From NCBI RefSeq assembly GCF_900094625.1, contig NZ_FMAJ01000004.1, positions 1-64,000 of the forward strand: a stretch of DNA of 64,000 nt, given 5' to 3'. The position numbers and the translations under genes were made by a program. This stretch comes from Rhizobium aethiopicum (GTDB taxonomy: Bacteria > Pseudomonadota > Alphaproteobacteria > Rhizobiales > Rhizobiaceae). Below, piece by piece: positions 1-9,200 of this stretch (position 1 is the first letter of the stretch; each line of letters opens with the position of its first letter). A model generated the notes under the pieces. That model was not told the DNA's origin, did no database searches, and saw nothing but the letters and a program-made list of their open reading frames with translations.

Positions 1-33
1 CGCCAAAAGCCGGATGGTCAGATGAAATCTGAG

Positions 34-89
34 GGGGGTCAAAATTGGACGCCGATTACCCCGCCAAGGGGGTCAAATTTGCACGCCGA
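34..89. repeat. IS21-family terminal repeat pair
   Basis: Two direct copies of a GGGGGTCAAA(A/T)TTG(G/C)ACGCCGA motif lie at 34-57 and 68-89, about 34 nt apart. Multiple short repeats of this kind at the ends are typical of IS21-family elements (istA/istB). No istA or istB reading frame is inside the window, so the body of the element would lie to the left. The second copy forms the point where the neighbouring IS630-type transposase loses its homology. Confidence 0.6.
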
Positions 90-307
90 AACACAACGAT
101 GAAGGCGCGGTGCGGCTCCAGCACACGTCGGCGATGGCCGCCCATCTTGCCGGGCGACACACTACCGGTGGCCCGATAACGCTGCGACCACTTCACCACG
201 GATGAGACAGCTATGTCGAACCGCTCCGCCACCACCCGGCAGCTCTGACCGTCCACAACCGCTGCAATGACTCGCTCGCGAAGATCATTCGAATAGGGTC
301 GCGTCAT
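56..307 (-). pseudogene. IS630-type transposase, N-terminal remnant
   Basis: The minus-strand frame begins MTRPYSNDLRERV at 307 and continues as a helix-turn-helix domain with the motif VSSVVKWSQRYRATGSV, followed by GKMGGHRRRVLEPHRAF. This is the DNA-binding N-terminus shared by IS630-family first ORFs. Homology stops after about 70 residues at position 90, where the frame runs into the IS21-like end and terminates at 56. The DDE catalytic half is missing, so the gene is dead. A start at 331 is possible, but the MTRPYSND start fits the family better. Confidence 0.75.
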
Positions 308-344
308 CGATGCTGGCCTCCATTCCAGCATCCATCATGAATCA

Positions 345-360
345 CAAATCTGCTGATTTG
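345..360. repeat. Small hairpin upstream of the IS630 remnant
   Basis: CAAATC-TGCT-GATTTG is a perfect 6-bp stem with a 4-nt loop, just upstream of the IS630 transposase start. It may be part of the terminal inverted repeat or transposase operator of that element. The mate at the other end is not in the window, so this cannot be confirmed. Confidence 0.3.
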
Positions 361-416
361 GGAATCCCGCACCGATTCCGATAAGAAATGATCCGCTCTA
401 GTCCAATTGCGAGGTA

Positions 417-451
417 GGGGTCAGAACAAGAGCAGTCCGAAATAGTACGCC
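417..451 (+). repeat. Left terminal inverted repeat of Tn3-type element
   Basis: Begins GGGGTCAGAACAAGAGCAGT and ends GTACGCC. It differs from the right repeat at positions 5, 23 and 28. Confidence 0.8.
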
Positions 452-596
452 AAGATCGAACGAAACAGGAACGATACGGTAGATCGGATGTGCAATATCC
501 GATCTCTGTGGATTGCCATCGACATGCGCCAGTTTTGATTTGTCCGGCCCGACTCGACAACGCTTCACGCAGATTGGTCATGAATGGAGTCGGGCG

Positions 597-1040
597 ATGG
601 CAAAGCGCAAGCTTCTCAAAGATCAAGATCGCCGGAAGCTTGTCGATATCCCAGTCGACGAGGACGGCTCAATCCGCCGATGCATATCCGGCGCTGTCGA
701 ACCACATAGGGGCGCCAATCAATGCCAGTTTGATCCCGATCATTGGGACGATCTGCTCCATCTCGCGGCGTCGATCACGGCGCGGTCCGTGGTGCCGTCT
801 ACGATACTCAAGAAACTGTCCAGCGCCTCTGGTCTCAACCTCGTCGTCAGTGCGATCGTCCAATGGAATACAGTCTATCTCGACCGTCCAATCACACAGC
901 TGAAGCGAGCGGGTCGAGATATTCCTGATACTCTGTTGAAGCACATCTCGCCGCTCAGTTGGGAGCATATCAACCTTACCGGCATCTACACCTGGGATGC
1001 GAACCTCAGATGCCCAACGGATTTCGATCGCTCCTTCTGC
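597..1040 (+). pseudogene. Tn3-family transposase with two internal deletions
   Basis: The first 28 residues (MAKRKLLKDQDRRK...DED) resemble the N-terminus of Tn3-type TnpA. They are joined to FDPDHWDDLLHLAASI and LKKLS, then to ASGLNLVVSAIVQWNTVYLD and LSPLSWEHINLTG, which are two separate blocks from the TnpA C-terminus. A full TnpA is close to 1000 residues. About 850 are missing at the first junction, and about 75 between LKKLS and ASGLNLV. Both joins keep the frame open, and the frame continues past the right repeat to 1460. The catalytic DDE core is largely gone, so no transposase activity is expected. Confidence 0.75.
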
Positions 1041-1090
1041 CAGCCGGGCTACGGCGGGTCGCATAAGTTCTCATTCCGTTCGCCCTTAGC

Positions 1091-1125
1091 GGCGTACGAT
1101 TTAGGACTGCTCTTGTTCTGGCCCC
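1091..1125 (-). repeat. Right terminal inverted repeat of Tn3-type element
   Basis: Read on the minus strand it begins GGGGCCAGAACAAGAGCAGT. Its outermost base (1125) is also the last base of the stop codon of the MBL gene beside it. Confidence 0.8.
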
Positions 1126-2210
1126 TAAATGCCAAATTCGATGCCCTCTGTGCCTTCGTGGGGGAAAACACATTCATAGCGCCAGCGACGTTTCAACGTA
1201 TCATCATCCCAACATTCAGTATTGGGCTGCCGGAAGTTGAAGTACAGCGTCTTTGCCCGATCTGGATCGTTGTTCAGGATGCGCGCGATAGTTTCGCGGT
1301 CAGGGTGATCGTGTCGGGAACCATCCGTCGAGAACGCGAAGACCTGGCAGTCGATAATTTTCAACAGGGCGGGCGAGGTGTTTGCCTTGCTTCCATGATG
1401 GGAGACCTTGAGACAATCCAGTCTCAGCTTGTTCGTTTCGGAATAACCGCGTCCCCGTAGAGCTGTTTCAATAATGTCTGGGTGAGAGTCGGCGGCCAGC
1501 AGCACCTGCCTTTTGTCGAATTCCGCGATGAACACAATGCTCGCACCGTTGGGTCTGGTCGTGTCGATCTTGAACGGCGTCGCGGCGAGGACATCGACGT
1601 TGAGATCGCCAAGCACTTCCCGACTGTCAATGAGCGCGCGTTCGACTTCGTCTGGATCGGTGGTTCGCAAACCCGCCTTTGCAAGCTCCTGATCCCACAC
1701 AGGAAGAAGTTGTGCCAGCTTACGATCGGAAGGTGAGAGGATAGTCAGAGTTAGCCCACCATCAAGGGATATCGGTTCCGCCGCTTCCGGACTGTCAATC
1801 GAAACCACGGAACTTGCGAATTCGGGATTCCAGCGCCAGCCGATTTTGACGATACCGGCCGACACCTTTTCCGCCTGTACGGCGCCAAGTGCCTCGCGCC
1901 CGAGTGGTGGTAAGCGGTCATTGGCTGCCACCAGCTGCGCATGCGCATTGAACCACAACCGTTCGGCGGTGAAAGGCAATTTTGCCTCCTTGAACAGCGG
2001 TAGGGCGCCTTCGATATGGTCGGCGTCGATATGCGTAAGGCAGAACAGGTCAAACTTTTCAACGATGCTCAACAGCGGTTTCAAAGCCCTGTAGTCACCC
2101 GTCCTTCCGAGGTCGATCAATGCGCGGTGCGGGCGGTCCTCCGGTCCCCATGACAGGATCAGCGCATCACCCTCCGAAGCCGGATGCATCGCGAGACGGA
2201 AGATTGACAT
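1125..2210 (-). CDS. ComEC/Rec2-like metallo-beta-lactamase-fold hydrolase
   Basis: A 361-residue protein with the metal-binding motif HIDADH at residues 60-65 and a C-terminal SHHGS motif, as in the ComEC/Rec2 branch of the MBL fold (nucleases and phosphodiesterases). It has no transmembrane helices, so it would act in the cytoplasm. The start at 2210 is preceded by AAAGGAG and lies 10 nt after the caspase gene stop, so the two are probably co-transcribed; a start at 2261 lies inside the caspase gene and is less likely. The stop codon uses the first base of the Tn3 terminal repeat, so the original C-terminus may have been cut or replaced. Stand-alone MBL proteins of this type recur beside caspase and STAND genes. 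The substrate is unknown. Confidence 0.8.
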   Translation of the reverse strand: MSIFRLAMHPASEGDALILSWGPEDRPHRALIDLGRTGDYRALKPLLSIVEKFDLFCLTHIDADHIEGALPLFKEAKLPFTAERLWFNAHAQLVAANDRLPPLGREALGAVQAEKVSAGIVKIGWRWNPEFASSVVSIDSPEAAEPISLDGGLTLTILSPSDRKLAQLLPVWDQELAKAGLRTTDPDEVERALIDSREVLGDLNVDVLAATPFKIDTTRPNGASIVFIAEFDKRQVLLAADSHPDIIETALRGRGYSETNKLRLDCLKVSHHGSKANTSPALLKIIDCQVFAFSTDGSRHDHPDRETIARILNNDPDRAKTLYFNFRQPNTECWDDDTLKRRWRYECVFPHEGTEGIEFGI

Positions 2211-2220
2211 GTTTGCTCCT

Positions 2221-4833
2221 TTATTGCTCGACGCGGATGACCGTGAAAGCTTGCATGACATCGATGCGACCGATCAGTTTGCGCGCCGCCACCCTGGCGC
2301 TTTGCAGTTCGGCGTCTTCTCCCGGAAGGCTTTCGAGGCCGCGTGCCAGCCATTCAGCCGAAAGCGAATAGATCGGCACACCGCGGTTGAAGCCTTCAAA
2401 CAGGAGTTGTCTGACGATTGTGATTTCATCGGCGTTCCGCGCGCGCAGCAATTTTCGACGTGCGAGAATGATCGGTCCATCGGAAATGCCGCGAAACCAA
2501 TCCGAAATATTCGTCAGCCATGGATCCCAGCTCTGTTCGAGATCCGGATTGGCGGACGCGACCGCGACGAGTGCGCCGGCGATCGCAGCGAGCGGGTTCC
2601 CCAATTTTTCGCGAATGGCATCGACGACGGCGGTCCCAAGCGCACTGCTGAGCAGCATTCCGCTCGCCTCCATATCGCGCGAGGCAAGAAAACCAAGCAG
2701 TCCGCCCCACACCGTGTCCTCGACGACGACGGTAGACAGCGCTTCGTTCTCCGGCGCGAGCCGGTCCGCCAAGATATAAGGCCGCCATTTCCCTTGGGTT
2801 TCGGCTCCGTAAAGACCGAGACTGGGAATGACGGCGAGTTCCCTGCGTCCCACGCCTTCAACCAGCGCAAACAGCGGCCGCGACAGAGCAGCCTCCTGAA
2901 ATCCTTCGAAGCGAAAATGCGCGTGTTCCACAAAATCGAGCCGAACAAAGCGACCGTCATCTTCCCACTCGGCTGTCTCGATCATCGGGCCAGAAGGTGG
3001 CCGACGCTCGAGGGAGATATCTACATGATACGCAGAATTGGAAAAGATTGGATCGGGCAGCCTATCTGACGTTTTAAGTCTTCCTCTATCATCCATGAAC
3101 CCACCGTCATCAGGTGAGGGAAGCGCGGGCGCTGGCAGCTCCAACCCCGTTGTGCTCGTCAGTAGATCGCGCAATATCCGGCTGCGTCCCAAGGCTTCGA
3201 TCGCCTGTCGTTTTATCCGTGAGCCGAGGCTTGGTCGCCAGGGGGACGGCATTTCCGGAGGCGGTGGAGGAGGAGGAACGGCGACAACTGGCTCGTCTCG
3301 CCCCAAGCCGGCGCGTATAGCGCCACTCGTTGCCGCGGCCTTCAGCCAGTCTTGCGGCGCATCCGGCATCGCAAACTTGATCTCGACGATCTGGTCTTTG
3401 GCTACGGAAACATCCCGCGTCTCGACCCTCCCGTCAGGCGTGCGCAGCGTCACGTGATGTTCGCCTGGCCCAACATCGACCGCAGCCGTGCCGCGGATTG
3501 GAACGGTAATCTGCTTAGGATTTTTGGTCGGCTCGTCGCGGCGTACAATCTCAGCAACCGCGCCAGCCTCAATGTCAATTGCACCAACTAGGCCAATCAC
3601 AATTTCGGCTCGCCCTGCAAGACTGCGCGCTGGATCGAGGTGCCCGATCACCTGCGCGCGTGGCGGCGGTTTCTTTCGAAACTGCATGAAGTAGGCTGGC
3701 GCGACGATCTTGTCCTCGATTACACCAAAATCCAAATCCCCATTCTTGGCCGTTACCGCAATGTCTGTGGAAGGCGGAACCCTGACCAGCCGAAAGGCCG
3801 CTTCGTTTTCTTTCCCAACAATCGTGGTCGTGAGATCAGGCTTTACCACGACACTGATGATACTGTCTGGCCAATCAGCAGGATCGTCGAACGAGATGTA
3901 GACGGGAACGTCGCGTGAATCACGCGGATAGGTGATCGGAAAATTACCGGCTAGTCGGCTATTTGGAAGTTGGGCCTTTTCCCCTGCGACCCTCTGCAGG
4001 GACATGAGAAGAGCAATTTTATCTGCGAGATTTCCGGGCTGGACCCGCCATTTCGCATTCGCGCGCTCTCCAGCTACACCTGCAAGAGCGGTCATCAGTG
4101 CTTCCGCGAAAAGCGTCGTCTTGTTCGTACGCCCAATCGCTACCTCTCCTAAGGAGGTGGACGTTATGACGGATTGCTTGCGATTTTCACCATGATCATC
4201 CTCGCGCCGGACGAGGTTGATAATTTTCGTGCCAAAGGTGCCCACCAGGGGCAACCGCGCATCGGTCGGGGTGCGGCAGCAGTCGAAAAGCAGCAGTTGA
4301 TGAATCGGAACGGCATTTTCCAATGCGCCCACCAACTGCTCTATCTCGCACATGCCCGCCGTCACATCGAGAGGGTCGGTATCAAAATCCTCCAGAAGAA
4401 AAGCGGTGCTGCCGTAGAAGCTTTCGCCGTGGCTTGCGACGTAGAGGATGGCGAGATTATCTTTATGGGAGCTGATCCGTTCTACCCACGCCCGTACGGC
4501 CGCCTGTACATTGGGAAAATCTGCACGGGGCACAGGACCCTCGCCGTACGTCGCTTGGCGGGCTTCGTTTTCCGGGGTCGGTTCGGATAATAAAAGCGCG
4601 ACACTGGCAAGAGGGCAATCCGGATTATCGAAACCCAGCTCACCTCCATCAACGAACCAGTCGGCAAGGGCGCGGGCAGAAACCGTAGTTGTCGTCAGCG
4701 GTCTCTTGAACCGCGCTGAGCGATAAGCGCCAACGCCAATAATCAGCGCATGGGTCGCAGGGCCGTCGGGGACGACATCGTCCCGATACACAAGGCCGAC
4801 CGGACGGCCTGGGTCGTCCGCAGCAAGGATCAT
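2221..4833 (-). CDS. Caspase-like (C14) protease with a large C-terminal effector or sensor region
   Basis: 870 residues. The N-terminal quarter is a caspase p20-like domain: HALIIGVGAYRSA near 28-40, catalytic histidine 135 in YVASHGES, and catalytic cysteine 186 in LLLFDCCRTP. Residues 230-480 carry beta-rich segments. A proline stretch near 515 (PPPPPPPEMP) acts as a linker, and the C-terminal 350 residues match nothing I recognise. The start ATG overlaps the stop of the patatin gene (ATGA), so the two are translationally coupled. Bacterial caspase-like proteases are usually dormant until cleaved or signalled and then kill or arrest the cell. The upstream caspase-STAND protein is a plausible activator. 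That link is inference. Confidence 0.85.
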   Translation of the reverse strand: MILAADDPGRPVGLVYRDDVVPDGPATHALIIGVGAYRSARFKRPLTTTTVSARALADWFVDGGELGFDNPDCPLASVALLLSEPTPENEARQATYGEGPVPRADFPNVQAAVRAWVERISSHKDNLAILYVASHGESFYGSTAFLLEDFDTDPLDVTAGMCEIEQLVGALENAVPIHQLLLFDCCRTPTDARLPLVGTFGTKIINLVRREDDHGENRKQSVITSTSLGEVAIGRTNKTTLFAEALMTALAGVAGERANAKWRVQPGNLADKIALLMSLQRVAGEKAQLPNSRLAGNFPITYPRDSRDVPVYISFDDPADWPDSIISVVVKPDLTTTIVGKENEAAFRLVRVPPSTDIAVTAKNGDLDFGVIEDKIVAPAYFMQFRKKPPPRAQVIGHLDPARSLAGRAEIVIGLVGAIDIEAGAVAEIVRRDEPTKNPKQITVPIRGTAAVDVGPGEHHVTLRTPDGRVETRDVSVAKDQIVEIKFAMPDAPQDWLKAAATSGAIRAGLGRDEPVVAVPPPPPPPEMPSPWRPSLGSRIKRQAIEALGRSRILRDLLTSTTGLELPAPALPSPDDGGFMDDRGRLKTSDRLPDPIFSNSAYHVDISLERRPPSGPMIETAEWEDDGRFVRLDFVEHAHFRFEGFQEAALSRPLFALVEGVGRRELAVIPSLGLYGAETQGKWRPYILADRLAPENEALSTVVVEDTVWGGLLGFLASRDMEASGMLLSSALGTAVVDAIREKLGNPLAAIAGALVAVASANPDLEQSWDPWLTNISDWFRGISDGPIILARRKLLRARNADEITIVRQLLFEGFNRGVPIYSLSAEWLARGLESLPGEDAELQSARVAARKLIGRIDVMQAFTVIRVEQ

Positions 4834-5948
4834 GGATCTGCCAAGCTTTCAGTCGGAATGGGAAAAGTATCGGGCGGCGGCACGTCTGGCGCCAGATAAC
4901 TCCGCAAGGCCACATCCATCATCAGCCAACCCCAGTTGATTAGACGGCCCTGTTCACGTTCCGAAAATGGGTCGAGACGCGTTCGCAGTGCGGCCATCCA
5001 GGCAATTATGCCCGGGGCGGCGCCGAGTACCTGCGGCGCGGAATATTCCCGCAAGTCACCCTCGATGCCGGCAAACACCGTCTTTCGCCCCGTTGCCCGC
5101 GTCTGCGCAAATAATAGACGTTTGCGCAGCCCCCTCGCTTGGTCCGTAGCAATGTCTAGAGCCCGCAACGCCTGTTTGGGCCAAAGCGCACTTGCCGTCT
5201 CCTCAGTCCCAAATGGCGCGCCTGCATCGCTGACGATGACCGGGTCGAAGTCGTCGACCGTCTCCAGGCCCAAATTATCGTAGACGCCGCCGTCGGTAAG
5301 TGCCAGTCGCTGTGTAAACTGGAGATCACCGGTGTGAACCGTACCGTCAAGCGCCTCCCACGCGACCGGGTCGAGGTCTATCTCGACCGGAGACAGGATC
5401 GGTGGAAACGCGCTGGAGGCGGCGACCGCTACGGCCAGCCGAATGTGCGGGCGCGCGATTTTCCCGATGGTGTAATCCGCCAGCTGCCGCTTCTCCATCC
5501 GCACCAGCCGCCCCGTCTGGAGATTCGTGGCGTTGAAGATAAACTGCGGGCTATCCGGGAGATCCTGCAGACTGATACCGTTGAACATATCGTCATAAGC
5601 ATTGGCTAGGACGTCACCGATCGACTGACCAGGCAGGACGCTCCCCCATCCGACCGCCATTGTATCGATGGAGCGTCGGCAAAAGGCACGCAACGGCTCG
5701 ACTACCTCTTGCGTGAGGTTTACCGCGACGCCGTTCTCGAATCTGAGCCGCGGCCAGGCGGCCGCCAACATACCACTCGCAATCGATCCCCCCGACACGC
5801 TGGAAATCCGGGTGATCCGCGATAGGTAACCGAGCTCGTTTAATCGTAAAAGCGCACCGCAGTGAAACAGTGTTGCCCGGAACCCACCGCCCGAAAGGGC
5901 AAGCGCGGGAGTCTTTCTATCGGTCTCGACAGTCCTTGGTTCCGGCAT
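4830..5948 (-). CDS. Patatin-like phospholipase
   Basis: 372 residues. The oxyanion loop SGGGFRATLFHCG (19-31), the nucleophile elbow SSVSGGS with Ser52, and a DGG dyad motif in LTDGGVYDNLGLE are all present, so a Ser-Asp lipid acyl hydrolase is expected. There is no signal peptide. The start at 5948 has an AGGA site 7 nt upstream. The stop overlaps the caspase start by ATGA. Patatin-like lipases are common membrane-damaging effectors in CBASS and other abortive-infection systems, which fits its place between two caspase genes. A housekeeping lipase role cannot be excluded from sequence alone. Confidence 0.85.
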   Translation of the reverse strand: MPEPRTVETDRKTPALALSGGGFRATLFHCGALLRLNELGYLSRITRISSVSGGSIASGMLAAAWPRLRFENGVAVNLTQEVVEPLRAFCRRSIDTMAVGWGSVLPGQSIGDVLANAYDDMFNGISLQDLPDSPQFIFNATNLQTGRLVRMEKRQLADYTIGKIARPHIRLAVAVAASSAFPPILSPVEIDLDPVAWEALDGTVHTGDLQFTQRLALTDGGVYDNLGLETVDDFDPVIVSDAGAPFGTEETASALWPKQALRALDIATDQARGLRKRLLFAQTRATGRKTVFAGIEGDLREYSAPQVLGAAPGIIAWMAALRTRLDPFSEREQGRLINWGWLMMDVALRSYLAPDVPPPDTFPIPTESLADP

Positions 5949-6215
5949 CCGCTTTTCCTCGCTCTTTGGCGACCGCGCTCATACTCTAGTACAAAGTCTA
6001 TGATCGCCCCATGCGCCACGATCACCGGCCCAGGTCCATGTGATGCAACGAAGGGTTTAATGATAACTACGAAATATCGCTGCAAACAAGCAATTTGTTC
6101 TAGCGATAGACTGCGTAAACGAGGATGGATGAATCAAAATGGTAACGTTGGAGTAGCGCCATAGAAAGACGGATTCCCGATGGGCTAACGGCGCAGGGAG
6201 AGAATGAAAATATCG
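5949..6215 (-). other. 267-nt gap between caspase-STAND and patatin genes
   Basis: No reading frame or clear terminator is visible here. It is the largest gap in the minus-strand series from 17192 to 1125, so a separate promoter for patatin-caspase-MBL is possible. Confidence 0.3.
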
Positions 6216-9200
6216 TCAATGACGTTCTGTTATGAAATGAGTTAGCCCTAATATCCAATCGGCCACGTTATTCATTATTTGAGAAAGTCTATCAGGCAGG
6301 CTGGTTATAGCTGCGTCGTTGCTGCCGGCTTGGCATATGCTCGGCGGCAGATCAAATTGTGCCCGTATCTCGGGGGAAAGATCTTGCTGCACGCTCCCGC
6401 ATGCACGAGCGATAAGTCCTGGCACACTCCAATTCACGCGAAAGAGCCGGCCCTCCTCAAGCAGGGCGAGATCGTCTTGTGCATCGAATTGAACAGCGGC
6501 AGGTGTTGCGACCGGCAAACGGAGAAGTTCCCTGTGTTCGCTCACGCTCCACAAGCGCAGCGATTGATCTCCTTGCATTACCACGGATCGATCAATTTTT
6601 CCGCTGACCGAAGCGATGAACTGACAATTTGATGAAACGGCTAGGTATGTGACCGCCTCCTCATGGTGACCTAATTCGAGGCGCTCATCCCAATCAGCTC
6701 CCCGCAAAAGAACAACTCGGCCCGACGCCGTTCCCACCGCAATGCATTCGCCGGATTGATCAAGCCCGATCGCTTCGATCGTGTCCCCGAGGTCCCGCTT
6801 TCCTATTTCCGTGCCATCCGCTATCTTTCTAATCGAGAGCGTATTGCCGGCGGTAAAAAAGAATGGCCGCGTGGGGTGACCCGCGATAGCAAAAATTGTG
6901 TCGTCGGCCGGATAGGAGGTGACAGGCTGGTAATCACCGTTTTTCTCGCGCCAGATCGCCACTGTGTCGGTGGTCGCGCCCACGATATTTGCCCCCCCGC
7001 CTTGGAATCGAGCGTAGACCCAATCATTGGCCACAGGCCCACCTTCCAATTTCTGCGCGGTGCTAGGCGACGCTGTCGAGCGTATGTATAGTCCATTTCC
7101 ATTTGCGGTAAGAGCCAGGCTCCCGTCAGCCTCCAGATCCATATCGTACGAAGCGCCTATATTGGCTTGCCCATTAATGCTCGGCAGGCCAATCCAGCTT
7201 GCTTTTTCGGATCCCGCCGGCCACGCGACTACCTTATTGAAAGCGTTGGTCGCGAACGCCGCAATCGATCTCGTCTTGTCCAGCGCCAAAGCACTCCCCA
7301 GGCCGCCTAGCACTGTGTTGACCGCCTCGAACGGTGACTTGGCATCGAATGAGGCGAAATAAACATTTCCGCCGGCATCCCCCATGGCAACCATTCCGGT
7401 GTCGGTGTCCAGTGCAATGGAACGAACTGCACCAACACCCCTGAATCGAAATCGCTCGGTCCTTCCGCGCTTCGTGACGAGCATGGAGTTTGCGGCAAGG
7501 TTCCATCCATACGCAATCCCATCGGCCGACAGCGACAATATGTGTTGACGTTTGCCGTCGACTGCCATGTCGCGAACGAGGCCGCTGTGCGGCAGAGTCT
7601 GGAACACCTTCCTGGCCGCAACTGAGTAAAGGGTTATAACTCCGCTCTGGCTGGCGATGGCGAGAATATCATCCGTCAGGAATCGCATCGACCTCACGAC
7701 ACGCGCCCTTTGTGCCACTTCGCCGATATTGGCCCAATCGACGCTGTTGAAAAGATTGACCTTCCCGTTAGTAAGGCCGACGGCTAGCATGGTGCCGTCC
7801 GGGCTGGTTTCCAAGACCGACGCGGCAGCCTCGACCGGCAATTTTTTTTCCCAGGTATTTTGTCGGAAATTCAAGACAAACACATTCGATCTCGTGTCTT
7901 CAAAGACACTCTGTATGCCGGCGAATGCGGGAATATCACTGGTTGCCAAGGCACTTTCGCCTTTTGGGTTTTCGACAGCCACGGCGATGCGGTTGGTGTC
8001 GAGGAAGCTGATCGACCGCGGACTCGAGGAAACCTTAAGCTGCCAACGTTCGTCTAGATTGTCGCAGGAAATGATCGTAATAGCCCCCCCACTAAAACCG
8101 ACGGCGATATCTAGGGCGTCTGGCGACATAGATACGCCGGTAATTTCTTTATCGAATTCGATAGTCCTGACGAACGATAGTTCTTTGATGTCCCAGACGG
8201 AGACCGACCTGCTGCCAATGGTCAAGAGCTGTCCTGAAGGCGGGCTGAAGAACGTCTGTAAGACACGGCCCTTGTGCGGCAACTCCTTCTTCCGTCGGTT
8301 CGTCTTCGCATCGATCACATCAACAATCGTGTCTCTCACCCCGACCAGGAGCTGCCCGCTGTCAATAAAGCGCAATTGTTGCGGCGGGCTGGCTATGTCG
8401 ACCTTGCCTGAAGCGTTTGGGAGAAAATCAAGCGCCTCCATCAACGCGTTGAACCCTTGCGGCGAATATCGAAGCGACAGGCTATGAAGTGCGAGGATGA
8501 CGGACTCTTCAGGGACGCCGATGTCGCCGACGTTGCGCACGCTCGCTTCAGCGGCGAGCTGCTGGCTCTTGGCCTCACGCGCACGCACCTCAGCAAGCTG
8601 TCGACGGTCGTCTGCGAACCAGGCCAAAAAAGCTAGTCCGATTGTCAGCGCGATCAAAATGCATATCGTTGACCAGCGTATGATCTGGTTCCGCCGCGCT
8701 CTCTTGAAACTCGCTAAGGCGAACCGCGTCTCTTCCAGATTGAGGCCTGGCGCGGCCGAGGCAGTCAACGTCTTCAGCCCGGAAAGACGCGCGGGATCCG
8801 ACCAAAGTCGCCCGGTCTGCTCCTTTGGCGCCATGATCCAGGTCGCAGCGTCAGAGGTAAGGCGACGAAGGTCGGCAATCAGCAGCGCGTCACCTCGCAC
8901 CCATGACAGCAGCCGGTCCCAGCCGAGAATCAAAGCATCATGCGCCAATTCGAGAAACGGCTCGTCATCAATCTTGTCGCTGACAATCAACCGTGCCGAG
9001 TCGAACTCGTCAAGGATTTTGTCGACCCTGACTTGTTCAGCTGAATCACTGACGACAAATTCCCGCCGCGGTACCCTTCGTCTCGCAAACTGGCCAACAT
9101 CAACAGAAACGAAGCGCTCCAGAACCCTCCGCGCACTCTCCTGGTACCAATGGAAAGCGCGCTCGGCCTGCTGCATCAGATGGTCGAGATGGCGAGACGA

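Larger units (their letters stand above)
417..1125. mobile_element. Internally deleted Tn3-family mini-element (TIME-like)
   Basis: The segment is bounded by 35-bp inverted repeats beginning GGGG, at 417-451 and, on the other strand, 1125-1091. They match at 32 of 35 positions. Starting with GGGG and a length near 38 bp are hallmarks of Tn3-family ends. Inside is only a shortened tnpA; there is no resolvase or passenger gene. The 5 nt flanking each side (AGGTA and TAAAT) do not match, so no target duplication survives, or an end has been rearranged. Such Tn3-derived miniature elements can be mobilised in trans by a full-length relative. Confidence 0.75.

Noticed and set aside
412..1130. Target-site duplication around the Tn3 mini-element
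   Set aside because: Flanking 5-mers AGGTA and TAAAT do not match.
513..1460. 315-residue plus-strand frame as one gene
   Set aside because: Only 597 to about 1040 resembles Tn3 transposase; the part after 1125 is antisense to the MBL gene.
2209..3069. 286-residue plus-strand frame
   Set aside because: Antisense to the caspase gene; charged, low-complexity composition typical of a shadow frame in GC-rich DNA.
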